Positions 8,414 to 16,279 of a DNA stretch of 64,000 bases are shown one piece after another (positions within the stretch are counted from its first letter, which is position 1; each line of letters opens with the position of its first letter). This stretch comes from Fredinandcohnia onubensis (GTDB lineage Bacteria > Bacillota > Bacilli > Bacillales > Bacillaceae_L). The notes below the pieces were generated by a model. It was not told the DNA's origin, did no database searches, and was given only the letters and a program-made list of their open reading frames with translations. Made by a program: the position numbers and the translations under genes. The stretch is from NCBI RefSeq assembly GCF_002734215.1, contig NZ_NSEB01000012.1, positions 62,001 through 126,000 on the forward strand, given 5' to 3'.

Positions 8414-8473
8414 AGAACCTACCCTCATTTAGTTCAAGATTATTTTGTATTTTATCATATCATACATAAGGAA

Positions 8474-8503
8474 AACCCAGCTTATTTTTCTAAGCTGGGG
8501 ATT
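8474..8503 (-). terminator. Terminator overlapping the des stop codon
   Basis: On the minus strand CCCAGCTTA and TAAGCTGGG flank the loop GAAAAA and are followed by TTTTCC. The TAA stop of des lies inside the 3' arm, so the hairpin is partly coding. Confidence 0.7.
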
Positions 8504-9519
8504 TTTTTAATCTCTTTTTGTTCGGCAACGATTTCTTTAATTTTTCCATAGCCAACAAATACTTTTTCTTCTTCATCCCACAAACGGAATTTAAGTGATT
8601 TTAGACTAGTTTTTAATGTGATGGTTGGTACCTTTTGAAGAGGTTCAGTTTGATTGTGTACCTCTTCTAGTTTGTAATTCGGTACTCGTGGACTTAAATG
8701 ATGCACATGGTGATACCCGATATTTCCTGTCATCCACTGTAATGGCTTTGGTAGCTTGTAAAATGAGCTTCCTTCAACCGCAGCTTTTACATATTCCCAA
8801 TGCTCATCTTCTTCGAAATAGGAATCTTCAAATGTATGTTGAACATAAAATAACCAAACACCAGCAATCCCTGAAACCATAAAAATGGTTCCCTGAACTA
8901 GTAAAAATGCCTGCCAACCAATTGTCAGACTTACTATAACAGCGAGTGTAACGATTCCTAAATTTGTAATATACGTGTTCCAACGTTCCTTCTTTTTCGC
9001 TTTTCTTCTGTTAAAACGATTTTCAATTAGGAATACAAAGATAGGTCCTAAAATAAACATTACAAATGGATTTCGGTAAACTCTGTAGGCCAGACGCTTC
9101 CATGCTGATGCTTCTAAATACTCTTCAACCGTCATAACCCAAATGTCTCCGGTACCACGCTTATCAAGATTAGAGCTTGTTGCATGGTGGACAGAATGAT
9201 CATGCCCCCATTTGCTATAAGGGAATAATGTTAATATCCCAGTAATTGTACCAACGATTTTATTTGCCGTGCGATTTTTAAAGAAGGAGTGATGACAACA
9301 GTCATGGAAAATGATAAATAGTCGGACTAGAAACCCCGCTGCAACTACGCCAATCACAAGTGTCAACAGATAAGAGATGTTTAATGAATAATAAGCAAGT
9401 ACCCATAATCCAAGATAAGGAATTAAGGTATTGCAAAGCTGAAATACACTTGCCTTAAGGTTCGATTTTTCAAACGGTGCCACTTGTTTACGTAAGCTTC
9501 TTTGATCTAATTTGTTCAT
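8482..9519 (-). CDS. des: Membrane fatty-acid desaturase Des
   Basis: A 345-residue integral-membrane acyl-lipid desaturase. The three di-iron histidine boxes are complete: HDCCHH (72-77), HDHSVHH (106-112) and HHVHH (270-274), separated by membrane helices near 30-70 and 155-225. The enzyme introduces a cis double bond (delta-5 in B. subtilis) into phospholipid acyl chains, using O2 and ferredoxin or flavodoxin. It is the target of the adjacent DesK/DesR pair. An inverted repeat typical of an operator lies about 140 bases upstream. The terminator overlaps its stop codon, so read-through into desK is probably limited. Confidence 0.94.
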   Translation of the reverse strand: MNKLDQRSLRKQVAPFEKSNLKASVFQLCNTLIPYLGLWVLAYYSLNISYLLTLVIGVVAAGFLVRLFIIFHDCCHHSFFKNRTANKIVGTITGILTLFPYSKWGHDHSVHHATSSNLDKRGTGDIWVMTVEEYLEASAWKRLAYRVYRNPFVMFILGPIFVFLIENRFNRRKAKKKERWNTYITNLGIVTLAVIVSLTIGWQAFLLVQGTIFMVSGIAGVWLFYVQHTFEDSYFEEDEHWEYVKAAVEGSSFYKLPKPLQWMTGNIGYHHVHHLSPRVPNYKLEEVHNQTEPLQKVPTITLKTSLKSLKFRLWDEEEKVFVGYGKIKEIVAEQKEIKKIPSLEK

Positions 9520-9657
9520 TTAATCCTTTCCTTTCTAAATTCTCATTTCATATTTTAATCAGATTTTTAAATTTAATGAGGGAATTGCTGACAAATCGCC
9601 AACAGTTTTCTACATTTCCAATGTTACAAAAGAAAAAAGGTTTGCACTAGACATAGG

Positions 9658-9686
9658 TGTCATGTGAAATACATGATAAATGTCAT
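9658..9686. promoter_or_regulatory. Candidate DesR operator upstream of des
   Basis: TCATGT (9660-9665) and ACATGA (9671-9676) form an inverted repeat with a 5-base gap. A second overlapping dyad, ATGATAAATGTCAT, follows at 9673-9686. TGTCAT occurs at 9658 and again at 9681, 23 bases apart (about two helical turns), as expected for two DesR dimers. This lies between des (minus) and the guanylate-kinase paralogue (plus). I see nothing else in the 306-base gap except a weak AT-rich promoter region. Confidence 0.5.
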
Positions 9687-9825
9687 ATACCGTGTCCAAA
9701 GATTTAAAATACACAAAAAATTAACACTTAATATGGGCTAAAATACATTTTTTATGCTATACTTAAAAAACAGAATATTTAAACTAATATTCATTTTAAA
9801 ATTTTTTTATAGAAGGAGGAAACCT

Positions 9826-10416
9826 ATGTACAGATTAAAAGACAAAGATAGGATTTTCATTTATACTGGCCCAGATGGTTCTGGCAGAAAGACATTAGGA
9901 AAGATGGTTGCAACAGCATTTGATATGCAGACCGTTCCCTCATTCACAACTCGAAGCCCCCGCCCTTTTGAAAACAACGGAGAAGATTACCACTTTGTAA
10001 GTAAAGAAACCTTTCGCCAAATGATGCAGCAAAAAGAATTTCTTGAGAGTGTTGAAATTGATGGATACTTTTATGGAATACGTGAAATTGATATTGTAAA
10101 TATTTTTAAGAAAAATAAGGTAGTTTATTTAACGTTAAACCCTGAAGGTGCGGATGTTTTGAAGCAAATGTATGGAGATAAAGCAGTTCGAATCTTTGTG
10201 TATGCTGATAAAGATACTGTACTAGAACGACAGATAAAACGTGGGGATAGTCCTGAGGACATTGAGCGCCATATGAAGCACTATAATGAAACAATGGACT
10301 ATAAGTCTGCTTGCGAGCATGTATATGAAAACTATGATCTACCTCAGGTCTCATATCAGATAAGTGAAATGATTGAAACGTATTTAGATAGACAATTAAT
10401 TGCGGATGATTATTAA
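9826..10416 (+). CDS. Guanylate kinase-like protein (paralogue)
   Basis: A 196-residue protein with the guanylate kinase fold: P-loop region GPDGSGRKT (15-23), the GMP-binding TTRSPRPFENNGEDYHFVS, and the YG following EF near residue 80. In true Gmk the P-loop is GPSGVGKGT; here arginine takes the lysine position and a lysine follows it. The lid segment differs too. It is therefore probably a divergent paralogue rather than the housekeeping guanylate kinase. AGAAGGAGGAAACC sets the ATG at 9826. It stands alone and ends in a strong bidirectional terminator. Confidence 0.75.
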   Translation: MYRLKDKDRIFIYTGPDGSGRKTLGKMVATAFDMQTVPSFTTRSPRPFENNGEDYHFVSKETFRQMMQQKEFLESVEIDGYFYGIREIDIVNIFKKNKVVYLTLNPEGADVLKQMYGDKAVRIFVYADKDTVLERQIKRGDSPEDIERHMKHYNETMDYKSACEHVYENYDLPQVSYQISEMIETYLDRQLIADDY

Positions 10417-10420
10417 AAAA

Positions 10421-10460
10421 TAAAGCCCTAAAGAGGCACTAACCTCTTTAGGGCTTTTAG
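10421..10460. terminator. Bidirectional terminator
   Basis: AAGCCCTAAAGAGG and CCTCTTTAGGGCTT form a 14-bp perfect stem, with T-rich flanks on both strands. It serves the convergent guanylate-kinase paralogue and ppaC. Confidence 0.85.
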
Positions 10461-10463
10461 ATT

Positions 10464-11399
10464 TTATAAGCTATTGAAGCTCTCTGTAAGAACTGGAACA
10501 ACTTGTTTCTTACGAGAAACAACACCTTTTAATTCTGCTGTTTTGTTATCGAGTGTAACATTAAATGCTTTTTCAACTGCTTCTGTTTTTGCACCAACTG
10601 CAAGCCCTACAGAATCATTGTTTAGAATGTCTGTAATCACGAGTAAGAATAAATCAAGTCCGTTATCATTAATTTGTTGATTCATTACTTCTTCTAGCTC
10701 ACTCTGTCTAGTAAGAACGTCTTGAGGGTCCACAACATTAACCTGTGCAATTTGAACTTTGTTACCATTCATTGAGAACTCTTTAGAATCTAGAGAAACT
10801 AATTGTTCGGCAGTTTTGTCACTCACATTAGCACCAGCCTTTAACATTTCAAGACCGTAGCTATCAGCATCAACACCTGCAATCTCAGCTAATTCACGCG
10901 CAGCTTTTACATCTTCATCTGTACAAGTTGGTGATTTAAATAGGAGTGAATCCGAGATGATTGCAGAGAGCATTAAACCAGCAATTTCTTTTGTAATCTC
11001 AACATTATTTTCCTTGTATAGCTTATTAAGGATTGTAGCTGTACAACCAACAGGCTCAACGCGGAAATATAATGGATCACTCGTTTCAAAATTTGCTACA
11101 CGGTGATGGTCGATTACTTCTTTGATTTTTACATTTTCAAGTCCGTCGGCACTTTGTTGAAGTTCATTGTGGTCAACTAAAATAATGGATTGAACTTCTT
11201 CATTTGCTACATTTTCCACTAAACGTGGTGCTTCCGCTTTAAAATAATCCAATGCATACTGAGTTTCACTGTTTACTTCTCCTAAGCGGACTGGCTCAGC
11301 ATCCAAACCAAGTTTGTTTTTTAATTCTGCATATGCAATCGCTGAACAAATTGTATCAGTGTCTGGGTTCTTATGACCAAATACAAGTACTTTTTCCAT
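10464..11399 (-). CDS. ppaC: Manganese-dependent inorganic pyrophosphatase
   Basis: A 311-residue family II (DHH) pyrophosphatase that hydrolyses PPi to phosphate with Mn2+ or Co2+. The metal-binding motifs are visible: GHKNPDTDT (residues 8-16), VDHNE near 75, IDHHR near 97, and a DHHA2 domain ending in [11 protein letters not shown], whose SRKKQ motif binds substrate. The length is that of Bacillus PpaC. It is monocistronic, cytosolic, and convergent with the gene at 9826. Confidence 0.95.
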   Translation of the reverse strand: MEKVLVFGHKNPDTDTICSAIAYAELKNKLGLDAEPVRLGEVNSETQYALDYFKAEAPRLVENVANEEVQSIILVDHNELQQSADGLENVKIKEVIDHHRVANFETSDPLYFRVEPVGCTATILNKLYKENNVEITKEIAGLMLSAIISDSLLFKSPTCTDEDVKAARELAEIAGVDADSYGLEMLKAGANVSDKTAEQLVSLDSKEFSMNGNKVQIAQVNVVDPQDVLTRQSELEEVMNQQINDNGLDLFLLVITDILNNDSVGLAVGAKTEAVEKAFNVTLDNKTAELKGVVSRKKQVVPVLTESFNSL

Positions 11400-11488
11400 T
11401 TATGCATTACTCCTTATTGCTTAATATGTATGATGTACTCTCTCATTTTACACAAAGATTCGTAGAGATTAAACAATTTTGGTCATTT

Positions 11489-11782
11489 TTATTCATTTTC
11501 TTCCTCTAAATGTGTTTTACAAAATTCTTTTACAATTGTTTCTTCCTCTTCTTCCAGTTCAAACTCAAGAACTTTTTGAGTGTTTTTTTCATAAATATGA
11601 TATTGGGCAATTCGCTCACTATTTGTGTCAACCGCATAAATCACTTTTAATTCAATTCCATTTTCAGAATATAAATCGTCATCCTCCGGTACTTCAATGT
11701 CCAAAAAGAACTCGTAACGATCGCCCTCTAATATCCCAGTAGGATCCTTTAGTTTTTCAACTGTATATCCAGTAATATTCAT
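11489..11782 (-). CDS. Small acidic protein of the DUF6509 type
   Basis: A 97-residue acidic protein starting MNITGYTVEKLKDPTGILEG and rich in Glu/Asp, with an EEEEE stretch near the end. The order of motifs (GDRYEFFLDIEV..., LYSENGIELKVIYAV) matches what I recall of the DUF6509 family, found in Bacillus and sometimes mislabelled as pullulanase. The start is set by AGGGTGG about nine bases upstream; the longer open frame to 11980 runs into a repeat element. No function is known. Confidence 0.65.
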   Translation of the reverse strand: MNITGYTVEKLKDPTGILEGDRYEFFLDIEVPEDDDLYSENGIELKVIYAVDTNSERIAQYHIYEKNTQKVLEFELEEEEETIVKEFCKTHLEEENE

Positions 11783-11942
11783 ATAAATTTGCCACCCTTC
11801 AAAATGATTTAAGTCCGTACCTATTATACACATTCTTTCCTTAATGGTGAAAAATTTGCCACCCATTCCTTGTATTTTTACGAACCGTACACATTTTGAC
11901 ACATAGGACTTCCTGTAAACAAATAGAATAATAATACATCCC

Positions 11943-12064
11943 AAAAAAGCGCAAGGTGACCGTCTATCGGTGACAAGCACAAGAAAAGCGCTGACAGAAG
12001 GCGTCTTTTGCCTTCAGAAGCGATTGGCTTGTGACCTCGAGCCGATGGTACCTGGAGCTAGACA
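11943..12064. repeat. Bacillus-type intergenic palindromic repeat (about 120 bp)
   Basis: The element runs from AAAAAAGCGCAAGGTGACC to GGAGCTAGACA. Its centre is a hairpin, GAAGGC-GTCTTTT-GCCTTC (about 11996-12014), flanked by an imperfect outer palindrome with CAAGCACAAG on one side and GGCTTGTGAC on the other. I recall elements of this general sequence scattered between genes in Bacillus chromosomes. Shorter related pieces occur at 15601-15618, 15891-15908 and 25584-25604. Non-coding; it fills most of the 304-base gap. Confidence 0.6.
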
Positions 12065-12086
12065 TTGGAAAAGGAGTTGTTGTTGA

Positions 12087-12287
12087 ATGACACTACTAAA
12101 TAAAATCGCATTATTCTTTGTCATATTATACTCCGGTATTATCTTGATGAATACGTATTTAGGGGAAACAGAACGAGTACAATCGAATGTTGTGATCTTT
12201 ATGTTAAATGGATTTGCTTATATCGTGTCTGCAATGGAAATGGAAAAAGAGAAAAATCAACTTCGTGGAAGTCAATCTACAGCATAA
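12087..12287 (+). CDS. Small membrane protein, 66 aa
   Basis: The protein starts MTLLNKIALFFVILYSGIIL, a hydrophobic helix (about residues 6-22). A second hydrophobic stretch (VVIFMLNGFAYIVSAM) is followed by a charged tail. AAGGAG lies about 12 bases before the ATG, a little far but usable. I do not know the family; a two-helix membrane peptide is the safest description. A strong terminator follows. Confidence 0.6.
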   Translation: MTLLNKIALFFVILYSGIILMNTYLGETERVQSNVVIFMLNGFAYIVSAMEMEKEKNQLRGSQSTA

Positions 12288-12324
12288 AAAACGACCGCTT
12301 CGGTATTTAAGCGGCCGTTTTTCT
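12286..12324. terminator. Bidirectional terminator
   Basis: AAACGACCGCTT pairs with AAGCGGCCGTTT (one mismatch) around a short loop, with A/T runs on both sides. It separates the plus-strand small gene from the convergent ArsA-like gene. Confidence 0.75.
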
Positions 12325-13276
12325 ATTCATTTGTTGAATTCTTAACGATTTTTGTTTTGATATGTTCTGCAAAATCCTCTAACAACTTAACTGAGTTTAT
12401 ATCCGTTTCAAATAACGGGATATAAACTTTTTGTTGAGTTGGAAATTCTTTTTCAATCTTCGATATATATTCTTGTTCATTACTTTTGCGCTTTTTCAGA
12501 AACTCTCCATCAATATTTTCTGCTAAGAATTTATTAATAAACAGCGTATTAACCCCTATATTATGCCTTTCGAGTAATCTTAAAGCATTTGCTGTTTCAA
12601 TAATCGGCAGTCTTTCTGGGTTAAGGACGAAAATAAACCCGGTCATGTCTCTATTTAAAATGATTTCCCTTACAGCACTAAAGCGTTCTTTCCTTTTCTG
12701 CAATACCTTATAAATTGGATCTTCTATTGGTTCACCGTCATTTAACAACTGTGTATAAGTATCATTTCTCTTTTTTCTTCTCTCAAGCATACCATCAATC
12801 CAAACACTCATTAACTCAGGAAGAGTAAGTAATCGAATTGTGTGTCCAGTAGGCGCCGTATCGAAAATAATTGTATCATAGTCTCTTCCTTCATCAAGAA
12901 TGATAGAAACGATGCGATCAAATAGAGCCGCCTCTTCTGCTCCTGGTGAGGAACTAGCAGCATCAATTTGGCGATTAACCTCATCTTGCATATGTGAACT
13001 AACTACACCTTGGATGTTTTCTTTTACGGTTTGTATATACTTTCTTGATTCAATTTCTGGATCAATTTCAATTGCCTCCATGCCTGGATATACCTCAATA
13101 GCTTGGTTTTTCAATGGTTTATGAAAGATATCTCCTACATTATGTGCAGGATCGGTTGATACAAGTAACGTTTTAAGGCCCTGTTGGGCATGTAAAATCG
13201 CTAATGCTGCAGCACTCGTCGACTTTCCTACCCCTCCTTTTCCACCAACAAATACAATCTTTCTATCTCCAATCAT
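12323..13276 (-). CDS. ArsA-family ATPase
   Basis: A 317-residue P-loop ATPase of the ArsA/GET3 type: deviant Walker A GGKGGVGKST (11-20), STDPAHNVGD (switch I with the ATPase Asp) and DTAPTGHTIRLL (switch II). These proteins are either arsenite-pump motors or tail-anchor-like targeting factors. No arsenic gene (arsB, arsD, arsC) is nearby and the CxxC metal site of true ArsA is not seen, so a targeting or assembly role is more likely. The start follows GGAGGAATC. It is preceded by 14 bases and a small CC-ending protein, probably one operon. Confidence 0.82.
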   Translation of the reverse strand: MIGDRKIVFVGGKGGVGKSTSAAALAILHAQQGLKTLLVSTDPAHNVGDIFHKPLKNQAIEVYPGMEAIEIDPEIESRKYIQTVKENIQGVVSSHMQDEVNRQIDAASSSPGAEEAALFDRIVSIILDEGRDYDTIIFDTAPTGHTIRLLTLPELMSVWIDGMLERRKKRNDTYTQLLNDGEPIEDPIYKVLQKRKERFSAVREIILNRDMTGFIFVLNPERLPIIETANALRLLERHNIGVNTLFINKFLAENIDGEFLKKRKSNEQEYISKIEKEFPTQQKVYIPLFETDINSVKLLEDFAEHIKTKIVKNSTNE

Positions 13277-13290
13277 GTTGATTCCTCCAT

Positions 13291-13554
13291 TTAACAACAG
13301 CGAATTCCTGTAAGCGGAGATTTTTCCATCCCCATTCGCAAGTGCCAGTCATGAAATTTTTCAAGCATATAAGGATAAAGCTCTAATGTATAGTAAAAGG
13401 CAGGGTTTGGGAGTCCGAGAGTTTCAGATAAACATAGAAGTAAGAAAAGGTCATCCTCGTCTCTTAATTCCCGTGCAATTTCTGTCCGATGATTTACTGA
13501 AAGAATCTCATCATATAATTGGAGCATCCTCTTTAATGCTTCTATTCCCTTCAT
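13291..13554 (-). CDS. Small protein ending in CC, cory-CC-star type
   Basis: An 87-residue protein with RELRDEDDLFLLLCLSE and PNPAFYYTLELYPYM in the middle and a C-terminus reading GIRCC before the stop. This matches what I remember of the small family called cory-CC-star proteins, whose last two residues are cysteines and which sit beside ArsA-like ATPases. The gene lies 14 bases before the ArsA-like start. A terminal CC suggests metal binding, lipidation or disulfide chemistry, but none of these is shown. Confidence 0.72.
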   Translation of the reverse strand: MKGIEALKRMLQLYDEILSVNHRTEIARELRDEDDLFLLLCLSETLGLPNPAFYYTLELYPYMLEKFHDWHLRMGMEKSPLTGIRCC

Positions 13555-13576
13555 TCTTTCACCTTCTTTACATAAA

Positions 13577-13617
13577 GTGAAAAAGGAAGCCCTCTACATG
13601 AAGGGTTCCTTTTCCAA
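13577..13617 (-). terminator. Terminator of cstA
   Basis: On the minus strand GGAACCCT and AGGGCTTCC pair imperfectly, followed by TTTTTC. It lies directly after the cstA stop codon. Confidence 0.7.
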
Positions 13618-13625
13618 ACGGGTAT

Positions 13626-15371
13626 TTACATGTTTGAATCAAAATTTTGTGGTGAATCCTTTTTACTTAATTCTTTAAAGGCGATTAGTACGATCCAAAC
13701 GGCAAAAATTAAAATGATGCTTCCGAGAATAAATAACAGTAAATTTGCATCTGTCCCCCCTACACCTGCCCAGTCAAAGATAACCTGTTGGACCATTGCC
13801 CATACGGTCATAACAAGAAGGAAAAGCATCGGGATCAGGGTAACAAGATAGTTTCGACCTAATCGTTTTAACCACACGGAAATTAACATTAAACTTATTG
13901 CCGCTAATAATTGGTTAGAGGTACCGAATAATGGCCACAATACATACCCACCTGAACCAAAACCGTTTGGTCCCTTTGGTAAAAGAACTAATGCTGCACT
14001 TGTAACAACGGCAACTGTTGTGGCTACATGGGCTTTTTGAAGTGCTGGAACTTTATATTCAGAACCTAGCTCTGCAATAATATATCTCATTAGACGAACT
14101 GATGAGTCTAACGTAGTTGCAGCAAAGCTAACAACAATTATGGCAATAATGGTGGCTGCAATATCAGTAGGTATGCCAATACCGGTAGATAATTGTGCTC
14201 CACCGGAAATAAAGTTTCCTAGTCCGCCAGAATTCGCTGCTGCAAAACTACTGTATGCTGCTTTAAAGTCTCCAGCATTTGCAAACAACGTGACGCACGC
14301 AATGATAGATATTAAGGCAAGGAATCCTTCCCCTACGGCACCAAAATAGCCTACAAAGCGAGCGTCAGTCTCTTTATTTAATTGTTTTGATGATGTACCT
14401 GAAGACACCAGTCCATGGAAACCAGAAATTGCACCACAGGCAATGGTAATAAACATGAGTGGTAACCATGATTTATCTGTAGCCTCTGAATTCAACATAG
14501 GTGCTGTTACTTCTGGATTTAAAAATACAAGCCCTAAATACATAATACCTAACCCGATCACAAGCTGGTGAGAGTTGATATAGTCTCTCGGCTGAAGTAA
14601 TTTCCACACAGGTAATGTGGAGGCAAAATAGCAATATACCATTAGGATAACAATCCAAACAAAGAAAGCCATAGAAACTCCGCTTAGACCAAATAAGGTC
14701 GTAGCCTCTGCTCCACCAAAATAGCTTACAAGATCAATTTGTAATGCGGGTATCTTACTTGTTAGAATGGCTGAACCATACATGATTATTAGTGAAATAA
14801 TGGAAGGAAGTAACATGCTTCCTTTTTTCCTATAGACAGCGTATCCAATCCAAATTGCAAGCGGTATTTCAATAAAAACAGGAATGACACTTGCCGGAAA
14901 TTTGATAAATAGATTTGAAATAACCCAAGCAAAAACAGCGTTAACCATCAACACCAAAATCAGAATGATAAATAAAAATAAGAGCTTTGCTTTTTTACCG
15001 ATTAGTTTATCTGCAAGTGTACCTACAGATTGCCCTTTGTTTCTGACTGAGAGGACAAGTGTACCAAAATCATGTACGCCTGCAGCAAAAACCGTACCTA
15101 ATACAACCCATAACAACGCGGGTCCCCAGCCCCAATAAACAGCTATGGCAGGTCCTACTATTGGTGCTGCACCTGCAACGGAAGTGAAATGATGCCCCCA
15201 TAAAACATGTTTCTTAGTTGGTACAAAATCGACCCCATCATTAAACTCATGAGCAGGTGTAACAAAATTTGGATCAAGGCGATAAATCTTTTCAGCAACA
15301 AATTTTGAATAATACCGATAACCTAAAATAAAAACAACGGTACCAAACACTGCTAACCATATTGCACTCAA
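13626..15371 (-). CDS. cstA: Carbon starvation protein A (CstA-type transporter)
   Basis: A 581-residue integral membrane protein with about 16 hydrophobic helices. The family signatures are clear: GHHFTSVAGAAPIVGPAIAV near residue 60, the PALLWVVLGTVFAAGVHDFG region and SGFHGLVSSGTSSKQLN. CstA proteins take up peptides or pyruvate when preferred carbon is exhausted. The likely start is the TTG at 15369-15371, with GGAGGG upstream; the TTG five codons earlier lies inside that site. A perfect CcpA cre box overlaps a TTGACA element about 75 bases upstream, so glucose repression is likely. Confidence 0.92.
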   Translation of the reverse strand: MSAIWLAVFGTVVFILGYRYYSKFVAEKIYRLDPNFVTPAHEFNDGVDFVPTKKHVLWGHHFTSVAGAAPIVGPAIAVYWGWGPALLWVVLGTVFAAGVHDFGTLVLSVRNKGQSVGTLADKLIGKKAKLLFLFIILILVLMVNAVFAWVISNLFIKFPASVIPVFIEIPLAIWIGYAVYRKKGSMLLPSIISLIIMYGSAILTSKIPALQIDLVSYFGGAEATTLFGLSGVSMAFFVWIVILMVYCYFASTLPVWKLLQPRDYINSHQLVIGLGIMYLGLVFLNPEVTAPMLNSEATDKSWLPLMFITIACGAISGFHGLVSSGTSSKQLNKETDARFVGYFGAVGEGFLALISIIACVTLFANAGDFKAAYSSFAAANSGGLGNFISGGAQLSTGIGIPTDIAATIIAIIVVSFAATTLDSSVRLMRYIIAELGSEYKVPALQKAHVATTVAVVTSAALVLLPKGPNGFGSGGYVLWPLFGTSNQLLAAISLMLISVWLKRLGRNYLVTLIPMLFLLVMTVWAMVQQVIFDWAGVGGTDANLLLFILGSIILIFAVWIVLIAFKELSKKDSPQNFDSNM

Positions 15372-15443
15372 GTTTTTTCCCTCCAATACAAATTTTTTTA
15401 ATAGATTATAAAACTTAATGCACTTTTCATGTTAAAACGGATT

Positions 15444-15457
15444 TGTAAGCGCTGTCA
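15444..15457 (-). promoter_or_regulatory. CcpA cre box at the cstA promoter
   Basis: TGTAAGCGCTGTCA matches the cre consensus TGWAANCGNTNWCA at every fixed position, and its reverse complement matches too. On the minus strand it overlaps a -35-like TTGACA (15454-15459). A possible -10 (TTTAAC) lies at 15431-15436, 17 bases away. CcpA binding here would block the promoter. Confidence 0.75.
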
Positions 15458-15600
15458 ATACTATTGTCTAAAAAATCTATATTTTCAATTATCGACAAAA
15501 TAATCAGTCATATTTTTGTGAAGAATACTATCAATCTATTTATGGTCATAAAAAAATCCCTAAATGAAGGCCGTTCTGCAAAAAGCATAAGATGATGGCG

Positions 15601-15618
15601 CCTAGAGCTAGACAATGA
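15601..15618. repeat. 18-bp direct repeat, left copy
   Basis: CCTAGAGCTAGACAATGA, identical to the copy at 15891-15908. It resembles the end of the longer repeat at 11943-12064 (GGAGCTAGACA). The two copies flank the hairpin array at 15637. Confidence 0.7.
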
Positions 15619-15636
15619 AGGCGCGATCCCTTTTTC

Positions 15637-15793
15637 TTACCCTCACTTGTGCTTCGGCCCGTGTGAGGGTACGATTAACTCTCTTTCGTACCCTCACTTG
15701 TGCTACGGCCATTGCACGAGGGTATGATTAACCTTCTTTCGTACCCTCAATTGCGCTTTGGCCATTGCATGAGGGTACGATTAATCTCTACAC
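15637..15793. repeat. Three-unit tandem array of a 51-53-nt hairpin repeat
   Basis: Unit starts are at 15637, 15688 and 15741. Each has an arm near GTACCCTC, a loop of 20 or 22 bases containing CGGCC or TGGCC, the arm GAGGGTAC, and a 15-base spacer such as GATTAACTCTCTTTC. Unit 2 is exactly 8+22+8+15 = 53 bases, the same geometry as the 12-unit array at 5728, although the arms are entirely different. Non-coding; it lies upstream of cstA. Confidence 0.92.
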
Positions 15794-15890
15794 TCCTCAC
15801 TACGGCACATCCTGTTTTCTTATTGTTGATTTTCAAACCAAAACTCAACATACCATCATCATTCGTAACTCTGTATTCAGCTATAGCTGA

Positions 15891-15908
15891 CCTAGAGCTA
15901 GACAATGA
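15891..15908. repeat. 18-bp direct repeat, right copy
   Basis: CCTAGAGCTAGACAATGA, identical to 15601-15618 and 290 bases from it. Between this and the array is AT-rich sequence in which I see no gene. Confidence 0.7.
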
Positions 15909-15959
15909 CAAAAACGGCTTTTACAAGTAAAGCATACAAATACAGGTTTAGAATTGTAT

Positions 15960-16144
15960 TCATTCACAACCAAGACATTCATACCTGGCAAAGCCTAAGT
16001 CTGCCGTCTCACATCTGATTGCTTTCTCAACAGCCTCTTTTATATCGTTACGATAGGACTCAGGGTATGTATTTGAATACATCTTCCAATAACCATCAAA
16101 ATGTCCTTAAGTATTTGTTTGATGACCCCACTTTTCCTTTTCAT
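15960..16144 (-). pseudogene. IS91-type transposase remnant (N-terminal fragment, frameshifted)
   Basis: Read on the minus strand from the ATG at 16142-16144, the sequence encodes MKRKSGVIKQILKDI. A one-base shift then continues with DGYWKMYSNTYPESYRND, KEAVEKAIRC and LGFARYECLGCE before a stop. The pattern, including the C...CLGC zinc-ligand cysteines, is that of the N-terminal zinc-binding region of IS91-like transposases. The remaining catalytic part is absent. It is a decayed insertion, probably old, lying between the repeats and the ABC operon. Confidence 0.6.
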
Positions 16145-16232
16145 AAGCAAATCCGTACCTTTCAATTCAACTACGAACATTATACCGAACAGTTATCCAC
16201 AAATCGATTATTTTATAATTTCCTAACCAATA

Positions 16233-16275
16233 AAAAAACCCGCGGAAGATTTATGCTCCTTCGCGGGCTTTTTTG
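16233..16275 (-). terminator. Terminator of the ABC importer operon
   Basis: CCCGCG-GAAG and its partner CTTCGCGGG form a long stem. On the minus strand it is followed by TTTTTTTATT just after the ATPase stop. Confidence 0.8.
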
Positions 16276-16279
16276 TTCG

